DNA from: Pseudarthrobacter sp. IC2-21
GTDB lineage: Bacteria; Actinomycetota; Actinomycetes; Actinomycetales; Micrococcaceae
Length of the DNA stretch: 64,000 nucleotides
NCBI RefSeq assembly: GCF_034048115.1
Contig: NZ_CP139145.1
Location: 930,001 to 994,000, forward strand
Direction: 5' to 3'
This document shows positions 27,650-35,492 of the stretch, piece after piece. Position 1 is the stretch's first letter. Each line of letters starts with the position of its first letter. A program made the translations under genes and the position numbers. The notes under the pieces are model-generated. The model searched no databases, was not told the DNA's origin, and was given only the letters and a program-made list of their open reading frames with translations.

Positions 27650-28491
27650 CCACCCCGATCCAACAGAAAGATGAAGGAGCTCCCATGGCCATTCAGGCAG
27701 CGCCCGAGGAAGTGGAGGTGGCAACGAAGCCGCTGCTCCAGGTCCAAGGGCTGACCATGAGTTACGGTGTCGGTGCCTCGGAGAACAAGATCCTGAGCAA
27801 TCTGAACCTCGAGGTAAACGACGGTGAATTCGTCTCTATCGTCGGTCCGTCCGGCGTCGGTAAGACCACGCTGTTACGGTGCCTCTCCGGCCTTATCCAG
27901 CCCCGGAGCGGCACCGTTAGTGTCGGGGGTGACGTCATCAACGGCCCCCACCGGGACCTGGCCGTGGTTTTCCAGGATTACAGCCGCTCGCTTATGCCGT
28001 GGATGACCACGCTGGAAAACGTGGCCTTCCCCCTGCAGGGCCGGGGTGTAGGGAAAAAAGAGCGGAATGAAGCCGCCGAGAAGAATCTTGCGGCCGTGGG
28101 CCTGGCTGGACAGGGCCACAAGTATCCGTGGGAAATGTCCGGCGGGATGCAGCAGCGGGTGGCCATTGCCCGTGCGCTGGCCTACAACGCCAAGGTGCTG
28201 CTGATGGACGAACCGTTCGCTTCGGTGGATGCGCAGACCAGGTTCGACCTCGAGGACCTCGTCATCGACCTCCAATCGACCCTTGGCGTCACCATCATCC
28301 TGGTCACTCACGACATCGATGAGGCGCTGTACTTGGCGGACAAGGTCATTGTTCTGGCGGAGAAGCCCGCCACTGTAGTGGACGTGATCGAGACCGGCTT
28401 CGGCGACCACCGTGACCAGGTGGAAACCAAGGCGGAGCCCCGCTTTGTGGAGGCGCGCGCCCGCATCCTGCACCGCTTGCGGGACCACTAG
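27646..28491 (+). CDS. ABC importer ATPase (SsuB/TauB type)
   Basis: 281 residues. Walker A GPSGVGKTT, Q-loop VVFQDYSRSLMPWM, signature MSGGMQQRVAIARAL, Walker B VLLMDEPFASVD and the switch His in LVTHDIDEAL are all intact. It energises import on the cytoplasmic face. Two starts are plausible: ATG 27646, which overlaps the permease stop (ATGA) and has AGGAG upstream, and ATG 27685, which has GAAGGAG 5 bp upstream. The longer form is given. Last gene of the operon, followed by a terminator. Confidence 0.92.
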   Translation: MTTPIQQKDEGAPMAIQAAPEEVEVATKPLLQVQGLTMSYGVGASENKILSNLNLEVNDGEFVSIVGPSGVGKTTLLRCLSGLIQPRSGTVSVGGDVINGPHRDLAVVFQDYSRSLMPWMTTLENVAFPLQGRGVGKKERNEAAEKNLAAVGLAGQGHKYPWEMSGGMQQRVAIARALAYNAKVLLMDEPFASVDAQTRFDLEDLVIDLQSTLGVTIILVTHDIDEALYLADKVIVLAEKPATVVDVIETGFGDHRDQVETKAEPRFVEARARILHRLRDH

Positions 28492-28529
28492 TCCTGGTGC
28501 GTCCCAGCTGATAAGGCAAAGCCAAGAAA

Positions 28530-28564
28530 GCCCCCGGGTACCCCTGCTGGGATCCCGGGGGGGC
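28530..28564. terminator. GC-rich hairpin after ABC operon
   Basis: GCCCCCGGGTACCC pairs imperfectly with GGGATCCCGGGGG(GG)C across a 4-nt loop. It lies 38 bp past the ATPase stop and 33 bp before the 3' end of the convergent gntR gene, so it can serve both. Confidence 0.65.
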
Positions 28565-28596
28565 ATTCCTCGTATTCCGGTGAAGGAGGCAGGTGC

Positions 28597-29310
28597 CTAC
28601 GCCTTGGCCTTCTCGCGGCCGCTTTCGGCTGCTTCCTTCTCGATCCCGGACTTCAGGATGGCGTGGAGCGTGGTCTCATAATGGGTCCGTAGCAGCCGCG
28701 AGGCGACTTCGGGGTTGCGGTCCAATGCGGCGGCCAGGATGTCCCGGTGTTCCTGGGCAATGTCGCGGTCCATGAAGCGTGTGGCACGGCCTGCCCAGCG
28801 GCCGTACAGCTGGGACAAGTCGGACAGGGTGGACGCGAGATCGATCAGCACCGGGACCCCGCAGGCCTCGAGTAACTTGGCATGGAACGCCTGGTGGGCG
28901 CGGTCCCACGCCTCCGTCAACTCGCCCTGATCGCTCGCCTCGCGGTAAGGGGTCCGCTCCAGCGTGTGGTGGGCCGCGATGAGCTCGGATTCCCAGGCCA
29001 GGTCCCCGCGCTGGATTGCCAGTCCCACGCCAAACTCCTCCGAGACGCAGCGCAGCTCCGTGATGTCTTTGATCTCGGCCAGCGAAAGCGTTGGCACGAA
29101 GAACCCGCGGTTCGGTTTGAGCACCACCAGGCGGTCCCCGACCAGCCGTGTCAATGCCTCGCGGATCACCGTACTGCTGGTCTTGTAGTGCTTGGTGAGC
29201 GACACCAGTTGCAGCTTGTCTCCTGCGGCCCAGCGGCCGGCCAGAATGTCATCCCGGAGCGAGTCCCGGATCTGCGTGCTGAGGGTCTCAGACTCGATAC
29301 TTTTCGACAT
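28597..29310 (-). CDS. GntR-family regulator (FCD subfamily)
   Basis: About 237 residues. The N-terminal winged helix is typical of GntR (LSTQIRDSLRDDILAGRWAAGDKL ... SSTVIREALTRLVGDRLVVLKPNRGFFV), and the C-terminal FCD effector domain keeps Glu/His metal-site residues (ELRCVSEEFG, AHQAFHAKL, EHRDIL, RTHYET). ATG 29310 is chosen; a second ATG two codons earlier is possible, and no ribosome binding site is seen. A TACAAT -10 element ends 7 bp before it, so the mRNA may be leaderless. It probably represses the island through TGCATT-type sites, one of which overlaps its own start. Confidence 0.88.
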   Translation of the reverse strand: MSKSIESETLSTQIRDSLRDDILAGRWAAGDKLQLVSLTKHYKTSSTVIREALTRLVGDRLVVLKPNRGFFVPTLSLAEIKDITELRCVSEEFGVGLAIQRGDLAWESELIAAHHTLERTPYREASDQGELTEAWDRAHQAFHAKLLEACGVPVLIDLASTLSDLSQLYGRWAGRATRFMDRDIAQEHRDILAAALDRNPEVASRLLRTHYETTLHAILKSGIEKEAAESGREKAKA

Positions 29311-29311
29311 G

Positions 29312-29377
29312 TGCATTATTGTACCGGCTAGCAAATAATGTTTTCTTTATTGACTTATGCAAATTCTTTCCTAAGCT
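29312..29377. promoter_or_regulatory. Divergent gntR / BVMO control region with TGCATT motifs
   Basis: TGCATTATT (29312-29320) overlaps the gntR start, and TTATGCAAAT (29355-29364) lies inside the spacer of a candidate BVMO promoter (TTGACT 29350-29355, 16 bp, TAAGCT 29372-29377). The -10 match is weak. Both motifs belong to the TGCATT set also found at 24925, 35416 and 42335. Confidence 0.5.
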
Positions 29378-29440
29378 TGTATCAGCCGTACGGAGCGACC
29401 TGAATCACAACAGATCCCGTCATTACCTAGGAGAACCGCA

Positions 29441-31432
29441 GTGACCAACTCCACCACCGAAGCAGTCCAGACCCGCGAGGAGCCCATCGTCGACGACCTC
29501 TACTGGCGGGACCGGTACGAGCCCATCACGGAAGACGACGAGTTCCTGCGCAGGATTGTGGATTCCTCGGACCTTCCGGCGCTGATGGTGGCCCTGGCTG
29601 CAGTAACCGGAGACTTTTCCATCCTGCGTGAGGACTTGCGTCCGCCGCAGCCGCCCGCAGAAATCGTGGGTATGCCGCATGGTGGCATGACGCCGGACCA
29701 GCAGGGCAGGGCGCGCGCGCTTGCCTTCGACGCACTCAAGCGGGTGCGCGAGGATCACCTGACCAGTGTCGGAACGCTGACCGAGGCCCAGGCCGATGAC
29801 ATCCTCACCTGGATCACCAACGCGGCCAACCCCGAATACCACCCCATGCTGATGCACGACATGGCCCTCGTTGAAGGCAAGAGCGGCAAGCCGACGTGGG
29901 ACTTCAAGGACATCGCCCTGGGCCGGGAGTTCAGCGTGGCCGTCATCGGGTCCGGGGTTTCCGGCATGGCGGCCGCCTACCGGCTGAAACAGGCCGGCAT
30001 TCCCTACACCGTGTTCGAAAAAGGCCACACCGTCGGCGGCACCTGGTGGAAGAACACTTACCCCGGCGTGCGCCTCGACACCCCCAACTACGCCTACAGC
30101 TTCTCCTTCGCCCAGCGTGACGACTGGCCCCAGCAGTTCTCGCAGGGGTCGGAGATTTTTGAATACACCCGGCAGGTGGCCGAACGCGGCGGCATCCTGG
30201 GCGAGGTCGAATTCAACACCGAGGTGACCTCCGCCAGCTACGACGAGGCGTCGGGGCTGTGGAACGTGGACATCATCGATGCCTCCGGACGGCCGGTCAG
30301 CCGCCGGTTCAACGCCGTCCTCTCCGCCGTAGGCCAGCTGGACCGGCCCAAGTACCCGGACGTTCCGGGACGCCTGGACTTCGCCGGGATCCAGATGCAC
30401 TCCGCCGAATGGGACAACAGCGTTGATGTGACCGGAAAGCGCGTGGCCGTCATCGGCACCGGCGCCAGCGCCTACCAGATCGTCCCCGCGATCGTCGACC
30501 AGGTCTCTTCACTGACCGTCTTCCAGCGCAGCTCTCCCTGGATGCTGCCCACACAGGGCTACTATGCGGACATGCCGGACTCAGTCCAGTGGCTGGTCCG
30601 CAAGCTCCCGCACTACGGGCAGTGGCTGCGGTTCTGGCAGCACTGGCTCGGCGTCGAGGGCCGGCAGCACACCACCGTGGCGGAACCGGGCTGGGACCAG
30701 CCCGGAAGTGTGTCCGCCGTCAACGCGCAGTGGCGCCAGGGGCTCACCGACATCCTGGCCAAGCAGTACCAGGACCGCCCGGACCTGCTCGCCAAGGTCA
30801 CCCCGGACTACATCGTGGGCGGCAAGCGCATGCTCAGGGACAACGGCGTCTGGGCCGAGTCGCTGAAGAAGCCCCAGTCCATGCTGGTCACTGAGGGCAT
30901 CGAACGCATGACCGCCGAGGGCATCGTCACGAAGGACGGCGTGCTCCATGAGGTGGACATCATCGTCTACGCCACTGGCTTCCAGGCCTCGGAGTTCCTC
31001 GAACCCTTGAAAATCACCGGCCTCCACGGCACCGACCTGCACGAGTACTGGGGCGGAGATGCCAAGGCATTCGCCGGACTCACCGTTCCGAACTTTCCCA
31101 ACCTGTTCATCATCACCGGCCCCAACACTGGCCATGTGGTCAATGGAAGCCTCTACTCGATGATCGAATACGGCGTCGAGTACATCCTTGAGTCGCTCCG
31201 CATCATCATCGAAAACGACCTTAAGGCCCTGGACCTGAAGCAGGAAGTCCTCGACGAATTCGTCGCCGGACTGGACGCCGCCAATGCCACCAAAGCATGG
31301 GGGCACCCCACTGTGCACACCTGGTACAAAAACAAATTCGGCCGAGTGTCGCAGATCTGGCCGCACCCGGTGTTGGACTTCTGGAAGATTACCCGCACCG
31401 TGAACCTCGACGACTACAACCACCTGGCATGA
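29441..31432 (+). CDS. Baeyer-Villiger monooxygenase, 4-hydroxyacetophenone type
   Basis: 663 residues, longer than typical BVMOs because of a roughly 150-residue N-terminal extension, as in 4-hydroxyacetophenone monooxygenase (HAPMO). FAD loop VIGSGVSGMAAAY (about 168), BVMO fingerprint FAGIQMHSAEWD (314-325, matching FxGxxxHxxxWD), NADPH loop VIGTGASAYQIVP (about 337) and VYATGF are present. The predicted reaction is NADPH/O2-dependent insertion of oxygen next to an aryl or alkyl ketone to make an ester. GTG 29441 has TAGGAGA upstream. The gene overlaps a carboxylesterase gene by 4 bp, which fits ester formation followed by hydrolysis. Substrate is inference. Confidence 0.9.
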   Translation: MTNSTTEAVQTREEPIVDDLYWRDRYEPITEDDEFLRRIVDSSDLPALMVALAAVTGDFSILREDLRPPQPPAEIVGMPHGGMTPDQQGRARALAFDALKRVREDHLTSVGTLTEAQADDILTWITNAANPEYHPMLMHDMALVEGKSGKPTWDFKDIALGREFSVAVIGSGVSGMAAAYRLKQAGIPYTVFEKGHTVGGTWWKNTYPGVRLDTPNYAYSFSFAQRDDWPQQFSQGSEIFEYTRQVAERGGILGEVEFNTEVTSASYDEASGLWNVDIIDASGRPVSRRFNAVLSAVGQLDRPKYPDVPGRLDFAGIQMHSAEWDNSVDVTGKRVAVIGTGASAYQIVPAIVDQVSSLTVFQRSSPWMLPTQGYYADMPDSVQWLVRKLPHYGQWLRFWQHWLGVEGRQHTTVAEPGWDQPGSVSAVNAQWRQGLTDILAKQYQDRPDLLAKVTPDYIVGGKRMLRDNGVWAESLKKPQSMLVTEGIERMTAEGIVTKDGVLHEVDIIVYATGFQASEFLEPLKITGLHGTDLHEYWGGDAKAFAGLTVPNFPNLFIITGPNTGHVVNGSLYSMIEYGVEYILESLRIIIENDLKALDLKQEVLDEFVAGLDAANATKAWGHPTVHTWYKNKFGRVSQIWPHPVLDFWKITRTVNLDDYNHLA

Positions 31433-32913
31433 GTACCGCCGCAACAGAACCGCGGGCGGGCATCCGGTCCGGGGAGGCTATATATCTCAGGGAAACGCAC
31501 GACGGCGTCGTCAGCGTCCGCGGCGTCCGTTACGGTGAGTGGTTGGATCCTACGGACCCTTTCTCAGCACTCGGTGATCCTTCACCGGAGCGTCCGCAGG
31601 CCGCCGCGACCGTCTTCCCGCAAAGTCCCGGATCATTGGATTGGCTGCTCGGCCCCGGCCTGTCCCGGATGCCCCAGGACGAGGATTCCTTCCTGCTCGA
31701 CATTTGGGCGCCGGAGGACGCTCGGGATCTCCCGGTGCTGGTCTTCCTGCCCGGGGGAGCCTTCATCAGCGGCGCCGGGAACGTGCGCTGGTACGACGGC
31801 GCCCGGCTCGCCCGGGAGGGTGGCGTTGTGGTGGTCACCGTGAACTACCGCCTGGGCGCGTTTGGACTGCTCGACGGCGTTGGCCGGAGCAACGGCACTG
31901 CGGAACCCCGTGCGTGCAACCTGGCCGCCGGGGACATCCTGCAGGCATTGTCCTGGATTCACCGGAACATCACCGCGTTCGGCGGCAATCCAGGGGCTAC
32001 CACCTTGGCCGGCCACTCTGCCGGGGCCTGGTACGCGTACGTGCTGAGCTTTGCCGAGCCGGCGCGCGGACTGTTCAACCGGACCGCCCTGTTCAGCCTG
32101 CCCTGGCAGCCACCCTTGAACGAGACCGAGTTCGCCGAGCGGTCCAGGCTGTTTGGCGCTGCCCTGGGCGATGGCAGCGATGACCGGCACAGCACCCCGG
32201 AGATCCTGGCCGCCCAGGCCGAGGTGTCCAGGGCCTTTGCCGGCAGGGGACTGGGCTTGATGCCCGCAGCGGATGGGGAGCTGGTACCTTCATGGGCCAT
32301 GGACTTTGAAGCTGCTGTGGATGCCATGCATGTGGACGCACTGCTGTTGAGCAGCACGGACGATGAAGCTGCCGCGTTCCTGCACGCCCTTCCGGTCCAG
32401 GCGGTCGGACCGGATCAGCTAGCCGGCTTTGTCGGAGCACACTTCGGAGCCGCCGATGAGGCCTTGTCCTTCATTGAGGAACGGCATCCCGGAGCGACAG
32501 ACCACGCGAAGCTGGTGGAGGCCATGAGCCTGCATCAGTTCAGGCTGGCCGCCACGGAACTTGCAGGGCGGGCGGACCAGGCCGGCATCCCGGCCACGCT
32601 GCTGCGGTTCTCCGTGCGCAGCAGGCTGGGGGGCGCCGGCAGCGCGCACTGCTTCGAACTGCCCTTCCTGTTCGGGAACCGCCCGGACTGGGATGATGCA
32701 CCGATGATGCAGGGGTTCCCTGCCGAGGTCTTCGACGACGTGTCGGACCGGCTCCGGCCGCTTCTGCTCGGCTTTGTTGCGGACGGGGTGCCGCGGACGA
32801 CCGAAGGCCGGCCCGTGCCCCGCTTCGATCCGCAGAGCCCGGCACTGTATGTGGTGGGCGAATCCGGAAGTGGCACCGCCGTCGTCGAGCCTGAACTGCG
32901 TCCGCGACGCTAG
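31429..32913 (+). CDS. Type B carboxylesterase
   Basis: About 494 residues of the carboxylesterase/lipase (alpha/beta hydrolase, COesterase) family. Oxyanion-hole FLPGGAFISG, NYRLGAFG, nucleophile elbow GHSAGAW (Ser about 197) and the His region GSAHCFELPFLF are visible. ATG 31429 overlaps the BVMO stop (ATGA), so the two are made together. The simplest role is hydrolysis of the ester produced by the BVMO, giving an alcohol or phenol plus a carboxylic acid. No signal peptide, so cytoplasmic. Confidence 0.9.
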   Translation: MSTAATEPRAGIRSGEAIYLRETHDGVVSVRGVRYGEWLDPTDPFSALGDPSPERPQAAATVFPQSPGSLDWLLGPGLSRMPQDEDSFLLDIWAPEDARDLPVLVFLPGGAFISGAGNVRWYDGARLAREGGVVVVTVNYRLGAFGLLDGVGRSNGTAEPRACNLAAGDILQALSWIHRNITAFGGNPGATTLAGHSAGAWYAYVLSFAEPARGLFNRTALFSLPWQPPLNETEFAERSRLFGAALGDGSDDRHSTPEILAAQAEVSRAFAGRGLGLMPAADGELVPSWAMDFEAAVDAMHVDALLLSSTDDEAAAFLHALPVQAVGPDQLAGFVGAHFGAADEALSFIEERHPGATDHAKLVEAMSLHQFRLAATELAGRADQAGIPATLLRFSVRSRLGGAGSAHCFELPFLFGNRPDWDDAPMMQGFPAEVFDDVSDRLRPLLLGFVADGVPRTTEGRPVPRFDPQSPALYVVGESGSGTAVVEPELRPRR

Positions 32914-32945
32914 GTCCGCCGCCACCGCGGGACACGATTTGAACG

Positions 32946-32985
32946 AAAAAAACCAGTGGAGCCGTCCAAGGGCCGGCTCCACTGG
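32946..32985. terminator. Bidirectional terminator, 12-bp stem with A7/T7 tract
   Basis: CCAGTGGAGCCG (32953-32964) pairs perfectly with 32974-32985. On the minus strand the stem is followed by seven T residues (32946-32952), a textbook intrinsic terminator for the alcohol dehydrogenase gene; CGTTT follows on the plus side for the esterase. Confidence 0.9.
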
Positions 32986-33008
32986 CGTTTAACGGACTTT
33001 GACCGACC

Positions 33009-34100
33009 TTAGAAGCTGGTGATCACCGAGCGGGCCACCGACCCGCCGCGCAGCAGGTCATAGCCTTCATTGATCTGGTCCAACGAGATGTGCCGGGAGA
33101 CCAGCTCATCCAGCTTGAAGCGGCCCTGCAGGTACAGCTCCGCGTACATCGGGATGTCGATCTTCAGGTTGGTGGAACCCATGGCCACGCCCCGGATCCC
33201 CTTCTGCTTACCCATCAGGTCGCCGAACGGGGTCACCTCCAGACGGGTCTGCGGTTTTTGGACACCGATCAGGAACGCTGTGCCGCCAATCTCCAGCATG
33301 GCGACGGCGTCCATTGCGGTCTGCTTCAGGCCGATCACCTCGAAGGAACAGGTGACGCCACCGCCGGTGAGGTCCTTGACTGCCTGCACGGAATTCCCGT
33401 CCGCGGCGTTGACGATGTCTGTTGCGCCGAACACTTTGGCGAGGTCAAGCTTGTCCGGCTGAAGATCGATGGCGACGATTCTGCGCGCCCCGGCCAGGGC
33501 GGCGCCCTGGATGACGTTGAGTCCCACTCCACCGCAACCGATGACGGCAACAGTGTCTCCCGGGCGGATGCGTGCCGAGTTGATGGCTGCCCCGGCTCCT
33601 GTCACTACACCGCAGCCCAGGAGTGCGGCACGGTCAAAGGGGATGTCCTTGCTGACGGAGACCACCGTGTTCTCGTGGACGAGTACCTGCTCGGCGAAAC
33701 CACCGACACCGATGAACTGAGTCAGTGCCTCGCCGTTGCGGCTCAGCCGCGGGCGCTGGCCCGCTATCCGTTGGGTTTCCTGCGGGTGGCGGCACTGGTA
33801 GGGGCGGCCGGTCAGGCATCCGCGGCAGTGGCCGCAGCTGTGGATCGGCGATGACACCACATGATCGCCCACGCGGAACTCCGTCACGTCCGGGCCCACT
33901 TCGGCCACCACACCGGCGACCTCGTGGCCCAGCACGGCGGGCATGGGGAAGCCCACGTTGGTTTCAGCCACGTGCATGTCGCTGTGGCACAGGCCGCTGG
34001 CGCGCACGTCGATGAGCACCTCACGGCCGATCGGATCGGCGATGCCGATGTCCTGGACCTGGAACGGCTGACCCACACCGTCGAGTACTGCTGCTTTCAT
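33009..34100 (-). CDS. Zinc-dependent alcohol dehydrogenase (paralogue 1)
   Basis: About 363 residues, medium-chain dehydrogenase. Catalytic zinc site GLCHSDMH and GHEVAG, structural zinc cysteines CGHCRGCLTGRPYQC, and NAD loop VIGCGGVGLNVIQGA with an acidic residue (AIDLQ) indicating NAD(H). The C-terminus (IPMYAELYLQGRFKLDELV ... SVARSVITSF) is nearly the same as in the divergent neighbour. The likely role in this island is oxidation of a benzylic or secondary alcohol to the aldehyde or ketone. ATG 34100 is chosen because MKAAVL is the standard start of the family. Confidence 0.9.
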   Translation of the reverse strand: MKAAVLDGVGQPFQVQDIGIADPIGREVLIDVRASGLCHSDMHVAETNVGFPMPAVLGHEVAGVVAEVGPDVTEFRVGDHVVSSPIHSCGHCRGCLTGRPYQCRHPQETQRIAGQRPRLSRNGEALTQFIGVGGFAEQVLVHENTVVSVSKDIPFDRAALLGCGVVTGAGAAINSARIRPGDTVAVIGCGGVGLNVIQGAALAGARRIVAIDLQPDKLDLAKVFGATDIVNAADGNSVQAVKDLTGGGVTCSFEVIGLKQTAMDAVAMLEIGGTAFLIGVQKPQTRLEVTPFGDLMGKQKGIRGVAMGSTNLKIDIPMYAELYLQGRFKLDELVSRHISLDQINEGYDLLRGGSVARSVITSF

Positions 34101-34200
34101 TCCTGGTGGTTCCCTCGCTGGGTGAGGCGGACTTGCCGGCATGGACGTGACGCGGCCCACAAATGTAAATATAGTGGTACGGGAAGTGCAAAATCTATAA

Positions 34201-34214
34201 ATTATCGATTATTT
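34201..34214. promoter_or_regulatory. ATTATCGATTATTT motif between divergent ADH genes
   Basis: This 14-mer matches 16529-16542 at 13 positions. It lies 47 bp upstream of the plus-strand ADH start, next to a TATAAA that could be a -10. The whole 34150-34215 stretch is strikingly AT-rich for this genome. Confidence 0.5.
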
Positions 34215-34260
34215 GCGGCGCGGCCCCTCACGCTCACCCGCCAGACAAGGGAGTCCCAGG

Positions 34261-35346
34261 ATGAAAGCTGCAGTCATCAACGAAATCAATGGCCGTTTCA
34301 ATGTGGAAGAGATCAGTATTGGTGAACCGGTGGGCCGCGAGGTCTTGGTGGAAGTCAAGGCTGCCGGGCTGTGCCACTCGGATCTGCTGGTTGCCTCGAT
34401 AGACCGCGGGCGCCCGCTGCCCATGGTTGTCGGGCATGAAATGGCCGGTGTCGTGGCCGCCGTCGGACCTGATGTCCGGGACCTTGCTGTCGGGGACCAT
34501 GTGGTCGGCTCCGAAGTGAAGTTCTGCGGGCACTGCGAGGAATGCCTGGCCGGCCACAGCTACCGTTGCGTCAGCCCTGGCGAAGTGTCCCGGCCGCGCG
34601 CCGCCGGGTCCAAGCTGAGCCGAAGCAGCGGTGATGTGCACGCCTTCGGGGTCGCGGCCTTTGCCGAGTACACCATCTGCCACGCCAATTCTCTGGTGCG
34701 GATCCCGAAGGGGCTCCCCTTCCCGCAGGCGGCCGTGCTCAGCTGCGCGGCCATCACTGGCGTGGGGGCGGCGCTCAACACGGCCAAGGTCCAGCCCGGC
34801 GACACTGTTGCCGTGATCGGGTTGGGCGGCATCGGCCTTAATATTCTGTCCGGGGCCCGGATTGCCGGGGCCACCACGATCATCGGCATCGACGTGCATC
34901 CAGCCAAGCTGGAACTGGCGGCCCGCTTCGGCGCCACCCATGTGGTGAACTCCGCCGAGGATGACGCGGTGATCAGGGTTCGGGAGATCAGCGGGCGCGG
35001 TGTGCATCACTCCTTCGAGGCCATCGGGCTCGGGATGACCCAAACCCAGGCCATCGAGATGACCAGGGTTGGCGGCGGCGCCTACTTCATCGGCATACCC
35101 CAGGGCGCGCCCCTGGAGGTGGATGTACTGCGCTCCCTCATTGCGTCGCAGCGCCGCATCCAAGGTGTCTACATGGGGTCGAGCAACATCCGCCGGGACA
35201 TCCCTATGTACGCCGAGCTCTACTTGCAGGGCAGGTTGAACCTGGACGACCTGGTGGCGCAGGAAATCCCGCTCGAGGGCATCAACGACGCCTACCGGCT
35301 GCAGGAGTCGGGCGCGATCGCCCGCAGCGTCATCACGTCGTTCTGA
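34261..35346 (+). CDS. Zinc-dependent alcohol dehydrogenase (paralogue 2)
   Basis: About 361 residues, a close paralogue of the divergent gene. It keeps GLCHSDLL, GHEMAG, CGHCEECLAGHSYRC and the NAD loop VIGLGGIGLNILSGA followed by GIDVH. The DIPMYAELYLQGRLNLDDLV stretch is shared with paralogue 1. Differences cluster in the substrate-side loop (SKLSRSSGDVHAFGVAAFAEY), suggesting a different alcohol substrate. AAGGGAG precedes ATG 34261. A short, possibly separately regulated unit ahead of the HpaB operon. Confidence 0.9.
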   Translation: MKAAVINEINGRFNVEEISIGEPVGREVLVEVKAAGLCHSDLLVASIDRGRPLPMVVGHEMAGVVAAVGPDVRDLAVGDHVVGSEVKFCGHCEECLAGHSYRCVSPGEVSRPRAAGSKLSRSSGDVHAFGVAAFAEYTICHANSLVRIPKGLPFPQAAVLSCAAITGVGAALNTAKVQPGDTVAVIGLGGIGLNILSGARIAGATTIIGIDVHPAKLELAARFGATHVVNSAEDDAVIRVREISGRGVHHSFEAIGLGMTQTQAIEMTRVGGGAYFIGIPQGAPLEVDVLRSLIASQRRIQGVYMGSSNIRRDIPMYAELYLQGRLNLDDLVAQEIPLEGINDAYRLQESGAIARSVITSF

Positions 35347-35377
35347 TGGTAGGGGCGGACGGTGGTCATCATAGCCA

Positions 35378-35423
35378 TTGCCAACCTCTGCATTTTTATA
35401 TAAAATCTTTCAAAGAATGCATT
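35378..35423 (+). promoter_or_regulatory. Promoter plus AATGCATT operator of HpaB operon
   Basis: TTGCCA (35378-35383), 17 bp, TAAAAT (35401-35406) is a strong promoter. TGCATT occurs within the spacer (35389-35394), and AATGCATT (35416-35423) lies just past the expected transcription start. The layout mirrors that of the ABC importer promoter at 24885-24932. Confidence 0.65.
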
Positions 35424-35428
35424 TTCAT

Positions 35429-35444
35429 CTCACAATGTTGTGAG
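35429..35444. promoter_or_regulatory. CTCACAA-TG-TTGTGAG palindrome in HpaB leader
   Basis: Two perfect 7-bp arms with a 2-bp centre lie 49 bp before the GTG start, downstream of the promoter. Either a second operator or a small mRNA hairpin; the short spacer favours a protein-binding site. Confidence 0.45.
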
Positions 35445-35492
35445 AGTTTCCCGGGGGCACCAGGACCGGTGCCCGCCAAGAAGGAGTTCAAA

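Noticed and set aside
24966..28491. Sulfonate (SsuABC) annotation of the importer
   Set aside because: No desulfonating monooxygenase pair is recognisable next to it, and it lies in an aromatic island, so only the general SsuA/NMT1 type is stated.
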